From Sycobia sp. Sy_11 (Eukaryota; Arthropoda; Insecta; Hymenoptera; Epichrysomallidae): a stretch of DNA of 64,000 nucleotides. Made by a program: the position numbers and the translations under genes. The DNA is taken from assembly GCA_018907035.1 (NCBI GenBank), contig JACCIC010000029.1:3288501-3352500 (forward strand), read 5' to 3'. A model generated the notes under the pieces. That model had not been told where the DNA came from. It did no database searches and saw only the letters and a list, made by a program, of their open reading frames with translations. Position 1 is the stretch's first letter; each line of letters starts with the position of its first letter. Positions 21,660 to 35,200 of this stretch are shown here, in pieces.

Positions 21660-23800
21660 GCTGTAAAAATAGTAGCAGAGCCGCCTGGTCGGTTGTTTGT
21701 AAGAAGGCGCGTATTGGTAGTGTCTCGCCCTTTCCTCGTTTTTTTTCACTCTGTTTCTCGTCGTTTACTGGCTTTCGTATATAACTTACCGCCATTAAAG
21801 TGAATGTTTCGTTTTCAATAAAAGGAAAGGACGGGCAGCGAGGAGGATGGAGGAGGCGGGGAGGTGGAAGAAGAAACGTAACAAATCTCTGCGGATTACG
21901 AGGAATTTGGCGTTCTGGGTCGATTGGGTATTAATCCGTAGAGTTATAGGAATCGCTGTTGGAACGATAAATTTTACGAATATGTTATATATGTGATTAC
22001 TACATCGAGAGTTTTTGATTTTTACATGTCATATTGGAAAAACTGATCGTAACAACGGTTTATGGCGTTAGTCAAAATTCATTTTTGTATTATCAAGCGA
22101 AATGATGAATATAAATATGACTAAATATAAAAAGTCCATATTAAGGCTGTAATAGCGATTTGAAAGAAAACACGTAATAATAAAATAAATTCACATTATT
22201 TCCCGGTGTTATATTCTTTTTTGCAGAAAATTTAGAATATGAAAAATATTCAACCTGTTCAAAACGTACGTCAGGCTATTAGATATAGTAAAAAAATATT
22301 TTCAAACAGCAAAACACGATTAATTTATTTTTTCTAACGATAACTTTTCATTTTAACTTTATTTCAGAAAGAATAATTATAAATCAAAAGAGATTACATC
22401 CGAAAGTAATCTGTGCGCTTCTTTTCTCGTATAAATAATCAATACTGTAAAAAAAATCACCAGAGATACGAATTTTCGTGCTTAAAATAAATCATCTCCA
22501 CGTGCACTCATATGTATATATTCAGTAACAAAAGATATTCTATTCCTAGTCTAGTCAGTATCTTGATCACCCGAAAGCAAAGAGAGGATAAAATTACAAA
22601 CAGTCGAAAATTCTCCCCAACCCCGGAAGTGAATTATATATTGCAAAAACGAACTTGCAATTCTATTGAATTACGAGTTTCGTGGTTTATACGAAAATTG
22701 ACATTACCTACTGTCTTTTTCGAATCTCACTCGCATGAAACCACTGCGATTCCGGATCTAGACAATGCGATTTTAGGGTGACTTCAAAAAAGACTGTAGA
22801 TGATTTTCGAGCTCATTTATCGCGAATTTATTGGCGAGTTCAAAAAAATTTATTTCCAGTTCCGATAGTCAGGTCGAACACGGTCGCTTTCTCGCCTATG
22901 GCTCAAATCCTCCGTCTATCGAGTCCAGAGAAAACCAGTTAAATCTGGAACTCTATAAATTCCGGATGAACAATGGTACTGGGGCTTGAGTGTAGTTTTT
23001 TTCTAACTCCGAATTTACTGAAAACATCGACTTGGAATGATCAAGATTTTCCGATACTTACAAGGTTCGAAAAGGTATACAATAAAATCACGAATAAAAA
23101 AAGGAATATTAAAATTTTTAGTCAATTGACCTCTTTACACCTGATTCTGCTGTATATTCCATAATTATACACATTATCGAATAAATATTTAATACTGCAA
23201 TCATAACTTTTTCCACATTAGCCATTGATTAATTTATTAATTTTAATTTATAAACGGAATATGGATTTACAAATGAACATTTACACACGAATATTAATTA
23301 CATAATTATTTATTGAAATTGTCGAAAACATAATTTATTAATTATATAACGCGTGCAACCAATTTGAAGCTTTTATGAAATTATCGATTCACAATACAAG
23401 AGGGATAAAGCTTAATTTACAATTAATTACAATCGTATGACTCTAGCTATAACATTATACATGTACAAATGCTGCAATATGAATGGGCAAACTGCGATTT
23501 AACAAGGCAGATTAAATTTAAAGCGAATTACAGACTATAAGTAGTATATAAGCAGATAACTGGGAATACATTATACTTGGTATGCTGTACTTCCTTAAGT
23601 TAATTGCGAATGAACGAATGGTTAGGGCAGGGATCGGAAATAGTACATAGTTGTAAATCCTCTTATATTTTACATTTAACAAAAAAATCAAATGCTACAA
23701 CATACTTTTGTTAACTGTGATTTAGCGATATAAAAAATATTTTGAATTATATATTCAATCTGTTGAGACAAATGTATATATGAATTAAAAATGTAAATAT
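21660..23800. other. Non-coding stretch
   Basis: Mixed then AT-rich DNA. Frames of up to 89 codons (22512-22781) show no recognised domain. Confidence 0.5.
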
Positions 23801-23801
23801 A

Positions 23802-23859
<58 letters not shown>

Positions 23860-23860
23860 T
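23801..23860. repeat. (AT)n microsatellite inside a palindrome
   Basis: An (AT)n core at 23805-23857 is bounded by ATCTAT on the left and ATAGAT on the right, so the whole 60 bp is self-complementary. Confidence 0.95.
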
Positions 23861-24698
23861 GTTTAATGTCGAACGAGTTTCTCGATTGTTAAAACATGTT
23901 TGGGCATATTATGCGAGAAATATACCGAGTGCATGACACGCCCGCGTAAATCGCGCACTTTCTGCCGTACTTTATGGGTAAAATAACGTGAGCACCTATA
24001 TACAGTGTATACAGGAATCCCTCGGATTTGCTTCGCAGAATCTCGAGAGCTTTATGATTTATCACGCACAAGGTACAAAAGATCTATTTCACGCTCCATA
24101 CGTACGAGATTTTCTTTTTTTTATAATTGTCTTATCGATAGCGACGTATAACGCATACGCTTTGGATATTTTCTATTATGTACAGTTGTACTGCTATGTT
24201 AATATATATTTAATATTGACAAATATCAAGTTTTAACCAGACAATTGATGGCTCGAGGTTAATGCCAGAGAACATCGACGGTCAGTTGGAAAATTTAAAA
24301 AAACTTCCTTTAAAATGATATAAAATCCCCTTTTAGAAGAGAAGCTGAGATATATAAGTTTAGGCTATGATCGATTTCAATCCCTAAATGGAACGTAAAA
24401 CAATAACGGAAAATTGGTCTTTAGTTATACCCTCGGCAGACTAGCGATTATATTATTTTTTTAATAAAAATAAAGAACTCGATAAAAGTACACAAGATAA
24501 AAGAAAATTAAACGCTAGCTGATTTTTTACCGCGGCATGTCCGTACACCCTATACAGATATTGTATATATAGTATTTTCGAAAAGTTGTCCTTTGTTTTG
24601 CACAGTTTCAATTCGTTAGCGAATGAGATGAACGGTAAGAGATTTCTCAAAAATTATTGCAAAAAAGTTTCTTTTGAAGGAATATATACATACACGCA

Positions 24699-24701
<3 letters not shown>

Positions 24702-24743
<42 letters not shown>
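24702..24743. repeat. (AT)n microsatellite with TTTATA tail
   Basis: 42 bp of AT, followed by a few TTTATA-type units to about 24760. Confidence 0.95.
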
Positions 24744-24755
<12 letters not shown>

Positions 24756-24759
24756 TTAT

Positions 24760-26860
24760 GTGATTAAAACAAGAAAGCCCCAACGCGGCGCGAGATGCGC
24801 AAGCTTTTGGCGAACGATCTCCAATGTGACCCGCTCGTCGGTTCCTCGATCCATGTCTCTATCGGCCTCGCTAACTCTCCCGATGGAATTAGAAAACGAA
24901 AAACAAGGTACTCTCTTTACTTTAATAAAGGCCGAGCTGCTAGTTGATATATTTATCGAGTTTCCAAGAGGAAAGAAGGGTTGAAGAATTCTTTCATATA
25001 TTGATTCGCTGCGTGGATTCCAGCGCGATCGAACTATTTCATCCTTTAATTTTATCCATTTTTATGCCACGAACGAAAAAAAACGTCAAACTGACGCGAT
25101 AATATTACGCTTTAATACTTTTTGCACGTATTGTCAAAATAGTTGAAAAAAGGTATAGTATTCTCACGAATGTACAGATACGGTTCCTTTGCCATATAAC
25201 TGTGGATATAAAATAAAGCAAAGCCAAAGGAAAATCAATTACATTGACCTCACGTTTTGAAAAGAAATAATAATGGCATTCAAGCCATTCTATTTTACAT
25301 TATATTCTATTTTTATTTTAACAATCTAACGAATTGTGCATACAATTCTCAAAACTGATGTCTCTTATAGCCTTGTCAGTTTTAGTTACAATGTCGTGTT
25401 AATGAATGGGCGATCGATCACTAAATGAAATCTATAATCCTATTAACCATGCTCCATCGATATGTGTGATAACAGTTTTTGAGTATACTCAAGTCGTTTA
25501 GTAAGTCTCCAATAAAATTTAAAAATATAAATATCGTAATTCATTATCAAATTTACTGCGAAATCTGGATAGGCCAAACAGGTCGTTGATTAGAAACTGA
25601 ATCCAATTATTATTGATTATAAATAACTCTATAATATTAAATAAAAACATTTGTAATGTATATATTAATATAAAGTACTGACAAAACAATAATGTACATA
25701 ATCAAATTGATACTAATGATGTTAAGATGATAAGACCAAAAAAATTTTAAATTGACGAGAGAGTCGAGATGTCATTTAATACATAGCCCAAGAATATGAA
25801 AAATTAAAGCGGTCGAAATAAAAAAAAACTTATATCTGTAAACAAAATAAGAGTTATTTCAGATGAATGAGGAAAGAGAAAAATTATTATCAATTCCTTA
25901 TAAGTTTTGACACAATAGTTTTAAAAAAGAACAAAAATTTAATTTTTAATGCTGATTTTAAATTTAATGCATCTTTCTTGGCATAGTAAATAAATATTTC
26001 AAAATCTAGATATAAAAAGTTATTTTACTCAGTAACGAATAAGTTCAGATTCCTTGAATGAATTTTGTACCGTCCAAAAGTTTTTTTGTCGATTTCTCAG
26101 AATTTTCCATATATATATATATATATTGATTTTACAGATATTGGCATTTAAGGATGACAAATTCAAAATATAAAATTCTTAAAATACGTAAAATGTTAAT
26201 GTAATAGAAAAAAGACGCCATTTTTCGAATCCACCATTTCAGATTTTGAAAAATGACAATTCTAGTTGCAGATTCATATTCAGTGATTGTGTAATATTAA
26301 TTTTCACGATAGGGAAAACATAAAGAAATAATTTTTTGCTATTGTTTGTTTATTCCTAACAATTTAAAAACCATGTGTTCTACCGTTTTTTAGGAGCTAA
26401 ATGAAATTTATATTTGACTAAAAACTACACAAACGCTTGGATATTCTGAGACTTCATTAAGTTTCCTAGGATTACCGATACATGACATATTTCTTAATCA
26501 GTAGAACACGAACTACGTACGTCTGTTCGAAACACGTGTGAAATCGTGAATTTGCTAGAAGACGTTGCCTTTTCTATTGACAATTCTTATTCTATTATAC
26601 TCGTGCATACGTCCGCTGGATTTACTAATTAATACTTGAAAACATACTATTTATCGTCTCAGTTTCCAACAAATAAATACAAACTCGAAAACCAGATATT
26701 TCAAATTATTTTGCACGTACTCACGGATGATTTGTCCGCTATCGCGAATAGCGACGTGGCTCTTCCGCATTTCCATATTAAGACGAATTCCCGCGCTATA
26801 CCAATTATTCAAATCCTACAAAATGCGCCAGAGAAGGGGGATTTCTTTCTTCTCTCGTCA
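24760..26860. other. AT-rich non-coding stretch
   Basis: Contains a short (AT)9 at 26109-26126; no gene recognised. Confidence 0.5.
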
Positions 26861-26864
26861 AAAG

Positions 26865-26866
<2 letters not shown>

Positions 26867-26913
<47 letters not shown>
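26867..26913. repeat. (AT)n microsatellite followed by CA-like and GA tracts
   Basis: 47 bp of AT, then imperfect ACAC units and a short (GA)n at about 26951-26974. Confidence 0.95.
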
Positions 26914-26917
<4 letters not shown>

Positions 26918-26979
26918 CACATACGAACACGTACACGAAAGTGACAGGAAGAGAGGGAGAGAGAGAGAGAGAGTAACGA

Positions 26980-27840
26980 AAGAGTAGTATTTCCCGTGAA
27001 CCGGACGAAGATGGCGAAGGCGTCGGCGGATTTCCCATCAGGCTTTTAAGCTCGCATGGTGGCTCAGCGCCTCTGAAAGATTAAATTGTTCGGTAGAATA
27101 GACGATCCGCGGAAAAGTCCCGAAATCCTCGAGGAGACAGATTCGGACTGCAATGCTGATGCAGGAGAGATAGATAAATAGATTTGAACTTATCTGTATC
27201 TTTATGCGCAAAAATTAAATATATCACAACAATGTGCATACGGTCCTCAATAACGGTGTTAATATTATCCTTATAATATTGTATTAAATAAATAGTATAT
27301 TAATTAATTTTTTTTAGTAGTAGTTTTTTCAGATTTTAACGGGATGATTATAAACAATTAAAGTCTGACTATTATTATATATTTCTAATTTTATTATTTT
27401 ATATGGACGGTAAGACCGTTAAAAATATTAATTAGTTGAATTTTCATACAATACGTAAATGAAATATATATATAATTCTTAAAAACGTAATATAATTGTA
27501 TAACAGTGAAAAAATACTACAATTGCTTTTTTATTCTGAAGAGCATGATTACTTAAAGTGAATTAATAAAATGAATAATACCATAATGTAAAATCATAGT
27601 GAATTACTCTCATAAACCAATATCGGACAGATTGTTAAAACAGCAGCATACACTGACATACACAGACACGCGGGCGATCCTAAAGAAAAAATATATTATT
27701 GGTCGCTGTATTAAAAAGCAATGCATTTAATATATTTACCAATCGTTTACTTCATCATTCCTTAAATACATAGCTCACGCATATTAAAAACGTATATACA
27801 TATATGACAATACGAAAAAGTATTAAGATAAAATAACACT
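26980..27840. other. AT-rich non-coding stretch
   Basis: No gene or repeat family recognised. Confidence 0.5.
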
Positions 27841-27842
27841 AG

Positions 27843-28620
27843 AATAATTGCTCAAGTTGAAGATATCTCTTCATTTCTGCTTTAAACCTGCGAGGTGCCG
27901 AAAGACTGCAAGTTTCATTAGAAAGGGTATTCCAGAAATGCTTATTCTGAAGTTAGAAAGATGTTCTGCCAGTTGGAGCTCGTGTGCTGGAAGGTAAAAA
28001 TTCTTTCGACCTTCGTCTCAAACTATCTCCAGTAACACATCTGAAGAAGACTCCAAATGAGGACATAGCAGAGTTTAGTGAGAGGAAAAAGCAAGCCTGT
28101 CTTTTTAATATTTCAGCAGTGCATTTATAAATATTTCAAAAGTATGATAGCTTATGAAACTTTTTCATTAATTAATCTTTATACGAGTTTATATCCACGA
28201 CTCATATCAACATATCTTCGAGACTAACAAGCGTACTATCATAGGCAGCCATGGTGCTATCCCGACGATGAATTTTCAGCTGACCAGCTATGTTTGTTTT
28301 CGAACTAATTATTCCTCGACTATATTTTCCATTGATCGCTCGCATTTTAGATTGAAGGAAGTAGCAATTCCCCAGTTAGAGACAACATTGTTACTACCTT
28401 AGAGCTGTATCATCCCATTACCAAAAAAGGCCTTAGTGGTGCAGGATATGAATTTGCAGGTTGTCAGTGTAGAGAATATACTGGATGTTCTAATCACTAC
28501 TATGCCTCACATGTCCTTGATACAGAACCAAAAATAATGGACTCTGTACTGACCCTTGGGGAATACCTCAATTTTTATCAATTCACGATGATTTTTGAAT
28601 CGAAGAAAACTATAGTGTTT
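27843..28620 (-). mobile_element. Decayed non-LTR retrotransposon reverse-transcriptase fragment
   Basis: The minus strand carries the RT motif GIPQGSV (28550-28567 on the plus strand). About 90 bp further on comes an active-site box reading YTDN (28460-28471) where YADD is expected, followed by LQIHI. The other end (about 27843-28060) reads like a non-LTR RT C-terminal tail, with SLRRRSKEFLPSS, FWNTLS and RRFKAEMKRYL. Stops and frameshifts lie between. The element is dead and 5'-truncated. The tail style suggests the Jockey/CR1/L2 group, but the clade is not certain. It is a different family or copy from the relic at 16.8-17.8 kb. Confidence 0.65.
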
Positions 28621-29575
28621 TTAATCCTGATAAACAGGAGGAATACAAATCTGAAATAACCTAGAAGACAAAGACAGATTAAGAAACGGAATGGTAGAAT
28701 AGTTTCAAATGTTCTGTTTAGGTCCAACAGTGGAATCTTTCTATATCTTCAAGCTTCGGTAGAGCTTTTTATTTAGTTTGAGTTTATCGTATTAAATCGT
28801 CTAAAAGTGGTCTGTACGGGAGTAAATGTACCAGAATTCACTAGGTGTTCCAGAAATTGATGATAGGCAATCGTTTCAGAAACCTTTAAAATAGTGCAAA
28901 AAGTTGTTAAAAAAGAATCATCGTGAGAATACTTCTTCTTGAAGAATAATGATATGTAGATTATTTAGATTTTTCTTTTTGGAAATCAACAAGATTTTTT
29001 AAAATTCGAAATACTTATTAGAATTTGAAATAATTCAAATGGGCGTCAATCGCAAAATTACTCCCTCTTTATATTATTTAGGAAGATAGAACTTTCTAAA
29101 TAATATAAACCCTGGTAGAAATGCTAAACATTTTTAAGCTATAAATTTCATTATGAATAAACTTAGTAACAAGGTATTTAACTTCGGTAGTAATTAGCTT
29201 AACATGTAACGTTTTTTCTGGTCATTTCATCTGATTTATAGATACATTTTCTCAACCTATTTTTTAGGTATTTCAGATCCATAATAGTTAGTTACGTATC
29301 AATGTATTTTTGGTTATGATTCAAATTTATCTTAAAAGAAGGTTAAGTTAGGTATAATATATAGCCTAGCTAAAAATGAACATCATTGTTATGCATTATT
29401 ATACCAATTCATTGATTTTGATAATTACTTTAATAAATAGGTTGTAAATTTATATCGAGTTTCTAAATTGGAATATTGAATTCATTTATACGCAAGCTAT
29501 TACATATACATATATAATACATATTAAACGCATTGACAATAGTTTATACACTCGCATACAAGGTCATACACACAA

Positions 29576-29578
<3 letters not shown>

Positions 29579-29619
<41 letters not shown>
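29579..29619. repeat. (AT)n microsatellite
   Basis: 41 bp of alternating A and T. Confidence 0.95.
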
Positions 29620-29621
<2 letters not shown>

Positions 29622-29821
29622 AGTTTTAAACGTTGCTTATGTACTAATCAAGATCATTTTTTGTCAATTGCCGGCGTGTCCACTCACCAGACATACAGTG
29701 TGTGTAATCTCCATAAATTAATATTTCGATATAAAATCAACTTCACATAAATTTTAAAAAAATTTCAAAAAACAATAAAATTGTATTATTTACTTAAATT
29801 ATTTATTTTATAAATAAATAG

Positions 29822-29825
<4 letters not shown>

Positions 29826-29867
<42 letters not shown>
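29826..29867. repeat. (AT)n microsatellite
   Basis: 42 bp of alternating A and T. Confidence 0.95.
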
Positions 29868-29869
<2 letters not shown>

Positions 29870-31706
29870 TCATTTATGAAAAGTATCTTTCATTTTTTGA
29901 GAGTTATTAGTGAAATAAATCTTATTTCCAGCGGATCTACCATAAGAGTTAATGCGAAACCAGATTAAATTTCTAATATTATAAGGACTAATTCTCAAAA
30001 GAGACATTATTTTTCTTTTCTATTTTTTTCAAACTATTTACGTATCTTATGATGTTTCATTTATTCTATAAACCATATAATTTTATAATATTCTATAAAC
30101 ATTAATTTTTTCGATTGTAGTAATTGAAATTTACATCCGAATTAAAATGTTTATTTACTAGCCAGAAACAAGTTTCCAGCTTCAAACCTAGTTTCTACCA
30201 ATTTTTTAATTTTATAGACAATATTCACATTTTTCATTCTAAGATTTGCCTAGTTTTAAGCTATGATAGTTGATTCTATTTTTAATGCCTAGTAACTTAC
30301 TTTTCAACCTATTGAAAATTTCTATCAGGAAAGGAGAGCAATTTTGCAATATTATTTAGAATGTTCTAGCTTTCTAGATCATTATGTACTTGTAATGGGC
30401 TATAAGGCTATTTGATATGCTTTTTCAATTCTTCGTTTGTATGTATTTATACAAAATTATTCCTTCATTTGCAACGATTAAATTCATGTACAATGAAAGT
30501 CAAATCCTACTATATTTTGGGTTGAAAAGCATATGAAACTCACATTCTCTACCACGTAACTTGATTTAAATGTTTTTGTTCCAGAAAAAGAGAACGCAAC
30601 ATAACCAATGTAAAAATAAATCTAATTTTGCTGAGTATTATCCAAAAGTAACGATGTTTCGTTTATCATTTGTCAGTTGTAAAATATTTATTTTTTAATC
30701 TTGTATACAATAATATAGATCATTGTGTCTAGGTATATTATATTCGCTTTGAATTTATTGGCTTTAATAGGCTTTTGAATTTGTTGACTTTAATATGCTT
30801 TCATTTTTCGCAAAATATTCAACAAAATTGTTAGCTGCTAACAAAATTGATAGCAAACGTTTGCGGCTGAAACTTAAAAAGTAAGCAACGAATATTGCTG
30901 AAAATTTTATCGTACTTCGGGGCATGCGTGCCAACATAATATATATAAACATAACAAAAATAAATAAATATAAATATAACAAAAAATGTATACAGGCGGA
31001 CTCTCCAAACCTGCGAAATTTAAAAATTCTCGTTACTTTTTGAACATACGACGTATATTCGATGGTCTTATATGAATACACATTATACTCGGCTTCTCGA
31101 TTCCAGCTTTGTGAATAAGTTATTGATTAAAAAATAAAAGCTTTGCGTATATCATACAGCATTTTAATATTAAATATTTATTTATAGTTTTTAAATATTA
31201 GAATACACGATTGTTAAAAATGTTTGAATGGATACTGTAAAATTAATATTATTATCCATTTTATCTACATAATGACATTTTGTCCATAATTTTATATGAA
31301 CCAATTGTTGCATTAAGCGTAAAATACAGAAAGCACGCTATTCCTGTTTTCTTAAAATAGTATTTGAAACAGAATCATCTACATCGTTAATCGGAATAAA
31401 TAATAATACCACTTATTTATGTTTGTCCGAATTTTCATTATAATCAGCAATTTTGAAATTATTTTGCATGAATAATCATAAACATGATATATATATATAT
31501 ATATTTCAAATTAATTATTTTGAAATCATTGAAAACCTTTTTTAGCTATAGTATTAAAACGTTGGCATCATTATTAATTACAATAATTTAATTGACTGTT
31601 TGGTTCATTATAATATTTGGTATATATTATACGTTGATAATATTTGGTAAGTAGAAATTATAGAACGTTTGTATAGGAAGAAGTATAGTATAAATATATA
31701 TTTGAA

Positions 31707-31712
31707 TTTATT
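31707..31712 (-). terminator. Possible poly(A) signal of the serine-protease homologue
   Basis: AATAAA on the minus strand, about 330 bp beyond the stop codon of the gene at 32042-36639. ATTAAA-type variants occur closer, so this is only one candidate. Confidence 0.25.
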
Positions 31713-32041
31713 ACTCCAGAATTTCATTTTCTTGCTTTGATTAAATTGCTATTATAATCTCTAGGAGTTTTTGAAGTGAAATAGCTTATGAAAATAACTA
31801 AAATAATTAGTGATATTTAATAAGTGATATTTAATATTATGCATGTACTTAAACTGTACGGGTATGTTACATAAATAAGATTACAGTTTTGTTATTAATC
31901 TAGTTTTTAATGTCATATTCAGGTGTCTATTTTTGTTCACTATAAGATTAAATGTTCTGTTTGATACAAAGTAAATGATATATAAAGTAGTTTTTCTTTT
32001 CAGTATCCATCTAAATTAACAAAATATCAATTATCGAGCTA

Positions 32042-32257
32042 TTATGAGCCAGATTTTTCAGATTTTATAAGTGGTCGATTCGTATGAACATGTGTCCCTC
32101 GTACAGGATTTGCATAGATTACTCCGAGTATAAACTGTCGATAAAAGGATGTTCTGCTGAATGTGTGTCCGTATTTAGTATTATCACAATCTAAACGATG
32201 TCGGTTTGCAATTCCTACGACATAATCGCCTATAACGAGAGGGGCCCCCTCCTCTTG
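32042..32257 (-). CDS. Exon 4: C-terminal protease-like domain
   Basis: The acceptor is TTACAG. It starts QEEGAPLV (in place of GDSGGPLV), continues through C256 and the closing helix, and adds a basic, histidine-containing tail of about 20 residues beyond the usual protease end. The TAA stop is at 32044-32042. Intron 3 upstream is 2,633 bp and holds a mariner relic. Confidence 0.85.
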   Translation of the reverse strand, partial: QEEGAPLVIGDYVVGIANRHRLDCDNTKYGHTFSRTSFYRQFILGVIYANPVRGTHVHTNRPLIKSEKSGS

Positions 32258-35200
32258 CTGTAAAGTAAAATTATAGCACAAAAATTTAGAATTATTATCG
32301 GAGAATCATTAATTGATCATATTATAAATGATAAAAAAATATATGTATGTATATTAAGGAGATCTCGAAATAAAAACTGACAGTGATAACCCGCGTGGTA
32401 CTAATTATTTTTATATTTCGATAGTGAAAAGCGCTTATTTTCTCGTGGAGAGGCGAGGGAATTGTAAATTACAAAATTTCCTAATCTCGACAGGCTGTAA
32501 GTATGAAACTTAGCTTGTAACGGCAAGATAATAAATTTTATATAGCGCACTAGAAACTATCGGTGCTACCGTGCAGGAGTATTTATCATGCAGATATTGG
32601 TACACTCAAAGCATACGCAATGCGTATAAGAAAATATGAGATAGAGATAAGGACAATGTAAGTAAAAATGAAGGTGAAAGAGCTTTCTAATAACGATCAT
32701 TATTCACGCGATTGGTGGTGAAGTAATTTAAATTACTAACATAGATTGAGAATCTCATGTTCAACTTGAAGCAACGACCGACTGAGAATGTGATTTGATT
32801 GCACCTCAACTATACGCGCTCTGTTCTTCATGATTTGACAATAATGATTCTTGCAAACTCATTGGATAATATGTGTTAAATTTGTTGTTTGTATTTGGAA
32901 ATATCAGTTGGAAACACATTAGGCATTATCGACTGCTTTCCTGCACAATACAGATCGGATTATATCACACGCATACGTGCATATACCAGTAGCATCGGTA
33001 TAAAGTAAGTGTTTTTTATGAAAATGAAACACTAATTTAACTAGGAAAGAGAAACACATTTTATTCTATTTTAAGGATTGACCATTGTTTTCTCCACATT
33101 TTGTTTATCTTTCTGGCAATTTGTGTATGCTACGACAATAAAATTAATTCTCTTTTCCAACAAACCAATCAGACACCCAATTTTCAACTTCCTTGTAGGA
33201 ATTGAAGTATTGATCAGTCAATGCGTGTCCGATCGATGAAAACAAATCGTGATCAAAAGAAGCCAAGTCTGGTGAATACAGCAGATGGGGCAACAACTCT
33301 CAGCCAAGTGCTTTGATTATATACTGAACTGATTTTGCTTTATGTGCAGGTGCATTGTCATGAAACAAAATTATCTCACCGTGTCTTTTATGTCATTGTA
33401 GTCGTTTTTCGATTAATGCCTGATTTACATCGATCATTTGTTATCAGTATTAACTGTTTTATTGGGTTTTAATAAATCGTAATATATAACGTCACTTTGG
33501 TCTCACTAAAGATACAGCATTGTCTTCTTGCCGCATCGATTACGTTTTACAATCGATTTTGAAAGTTGTCCTAGATTAGCCTATGATTTTTCAGTTTAGA
33601 GTTCTTGAAAGAGATCCTTTTTCATCGGCAATAACAATTTCATGTAAAATTGATTTTCTTTCGTGTCTTTGAACCCAACATTCATAGTTTTTACGGTTTT
33701 CCATACAACTTTTATTTAATTAATGTGACATGCATTTTCAACAGTTTAGGATCTTTCCCCTAAATTTTAGATGGTCAGTAATTAGTTGCTATGTAGGATT
33801 TAAGAATTATGTCATTTTCATTTAACTTAAAGTATTATCTTCATTCAGCGACTTCAAACTTATTTGGTGATTTTCCATGTTCTCCATTTCTAACATCAAA
33901 ATTATTATTTCTGAACCATTAAAACCATATTTTGCATGTTTGTGAGAGTAAATGATCACTACATGTCTCGAGAAGCATTCGATACGGCTGCGCAGCATTT
34001 TTCTTCAAATGAAAACAAGAAATTAATGCTTGCCGAAAATTATCACTTTCTGGTAAAAACATGACATTTTCAACACGAAGAAAAAATATGATGTTGTTTG
34101 TTCAATAACTTCATGTATAGTAAATGTGCTTAACAATTATCTGAGCAACCAAATAAAAAAAATTAAGGCTTGTTTAAGACACATGTTCCTATCGAGAGAT
34201 TTGTATTTTGAAACTCACTTTCTTCCGGTCACCTTGAAAAGTTAGTTTGTACACCAACTGAATAAGGTAGACAAATATGCACTGTGTGTATGTCATTTTC
34301 CCGGAAGCTTCAAACAAGATACTTACATTGCCCGCTCTACTCTATTAGTAGATAATCTATACTGATTTTTGTGAAAATACTATCATGCCTTTTTGCATAA
34401 AGTGAACTATGTGGAACTTGCATAGTATGATGTAGCCAACTAGTAAACGGATCTCATATAGCTTAAATTATGCCCTATAAAACATATGCTAGAATTGCTG
34501 TTAAATCGACATTTTGCGTTTTTAGAGTTTCCTAACGAATAAATTAACGTTGCACCTTCCCCTTCTATATTAATACCACATATATCGATAGAAAAATTCT
34601 GAAGCTTTCCAATAGGACATTCTAGGCTGAAAAATTCTATGTAGAACAAGACTTATAAGCAAGAGATTGAGCGCGGGGCGTAATTTTTCAGCTTAGTTGA
34701 TTATAGGAGTCTCCTAGGCTCCCTGGCTATATCTACTTAGTCTTATATTAGGACTCTTTTTATTCAAATTTTATAACGATACAATGTATGGTTATAATGA
34801 TCTTAAAATGTTCTTTATTGCATTACAATTCGACTTGAAGTTATACGAATTACCTCAAAATAATAATAGAACACAAATTAACAGACTCACCGAACAAAGT
34901 CCCCGACGTTCTAAACCAATTGCTGTTATTGTACCACACATTTGTCTTGATATTACGATATCTGGGTACACGTTTTCACAAATCTGGTCGTTCACAATTT
35001 TAACATGTGCCCACGTTAATATGTTATCTTTTCTACTACTTACAGTATCTCTGTCTTTACCTGCAAGCCTTTGCTTCTCTTCATATGACCTAAATCCGTA
35101 GCCGGCTACCTGACATTGTCCCATAAATATTGCATCATCAGGCGGTAGACTAAGTTTCTTTAAATGCAAATTAACATTCAGATGCAAACTATCTGCTAAC

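Larger units (their letters stand above)
28620..31700. other. AT-rich non-coding stretch
   Basis: Contains two (AT)n tracts near 29.6 and 29.8 kb, a 25-bp imperfect tandem duplication at 30746-30795 and a short (AT)n at about 31490-31504. No gene recognised. Confidence 0.5.
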
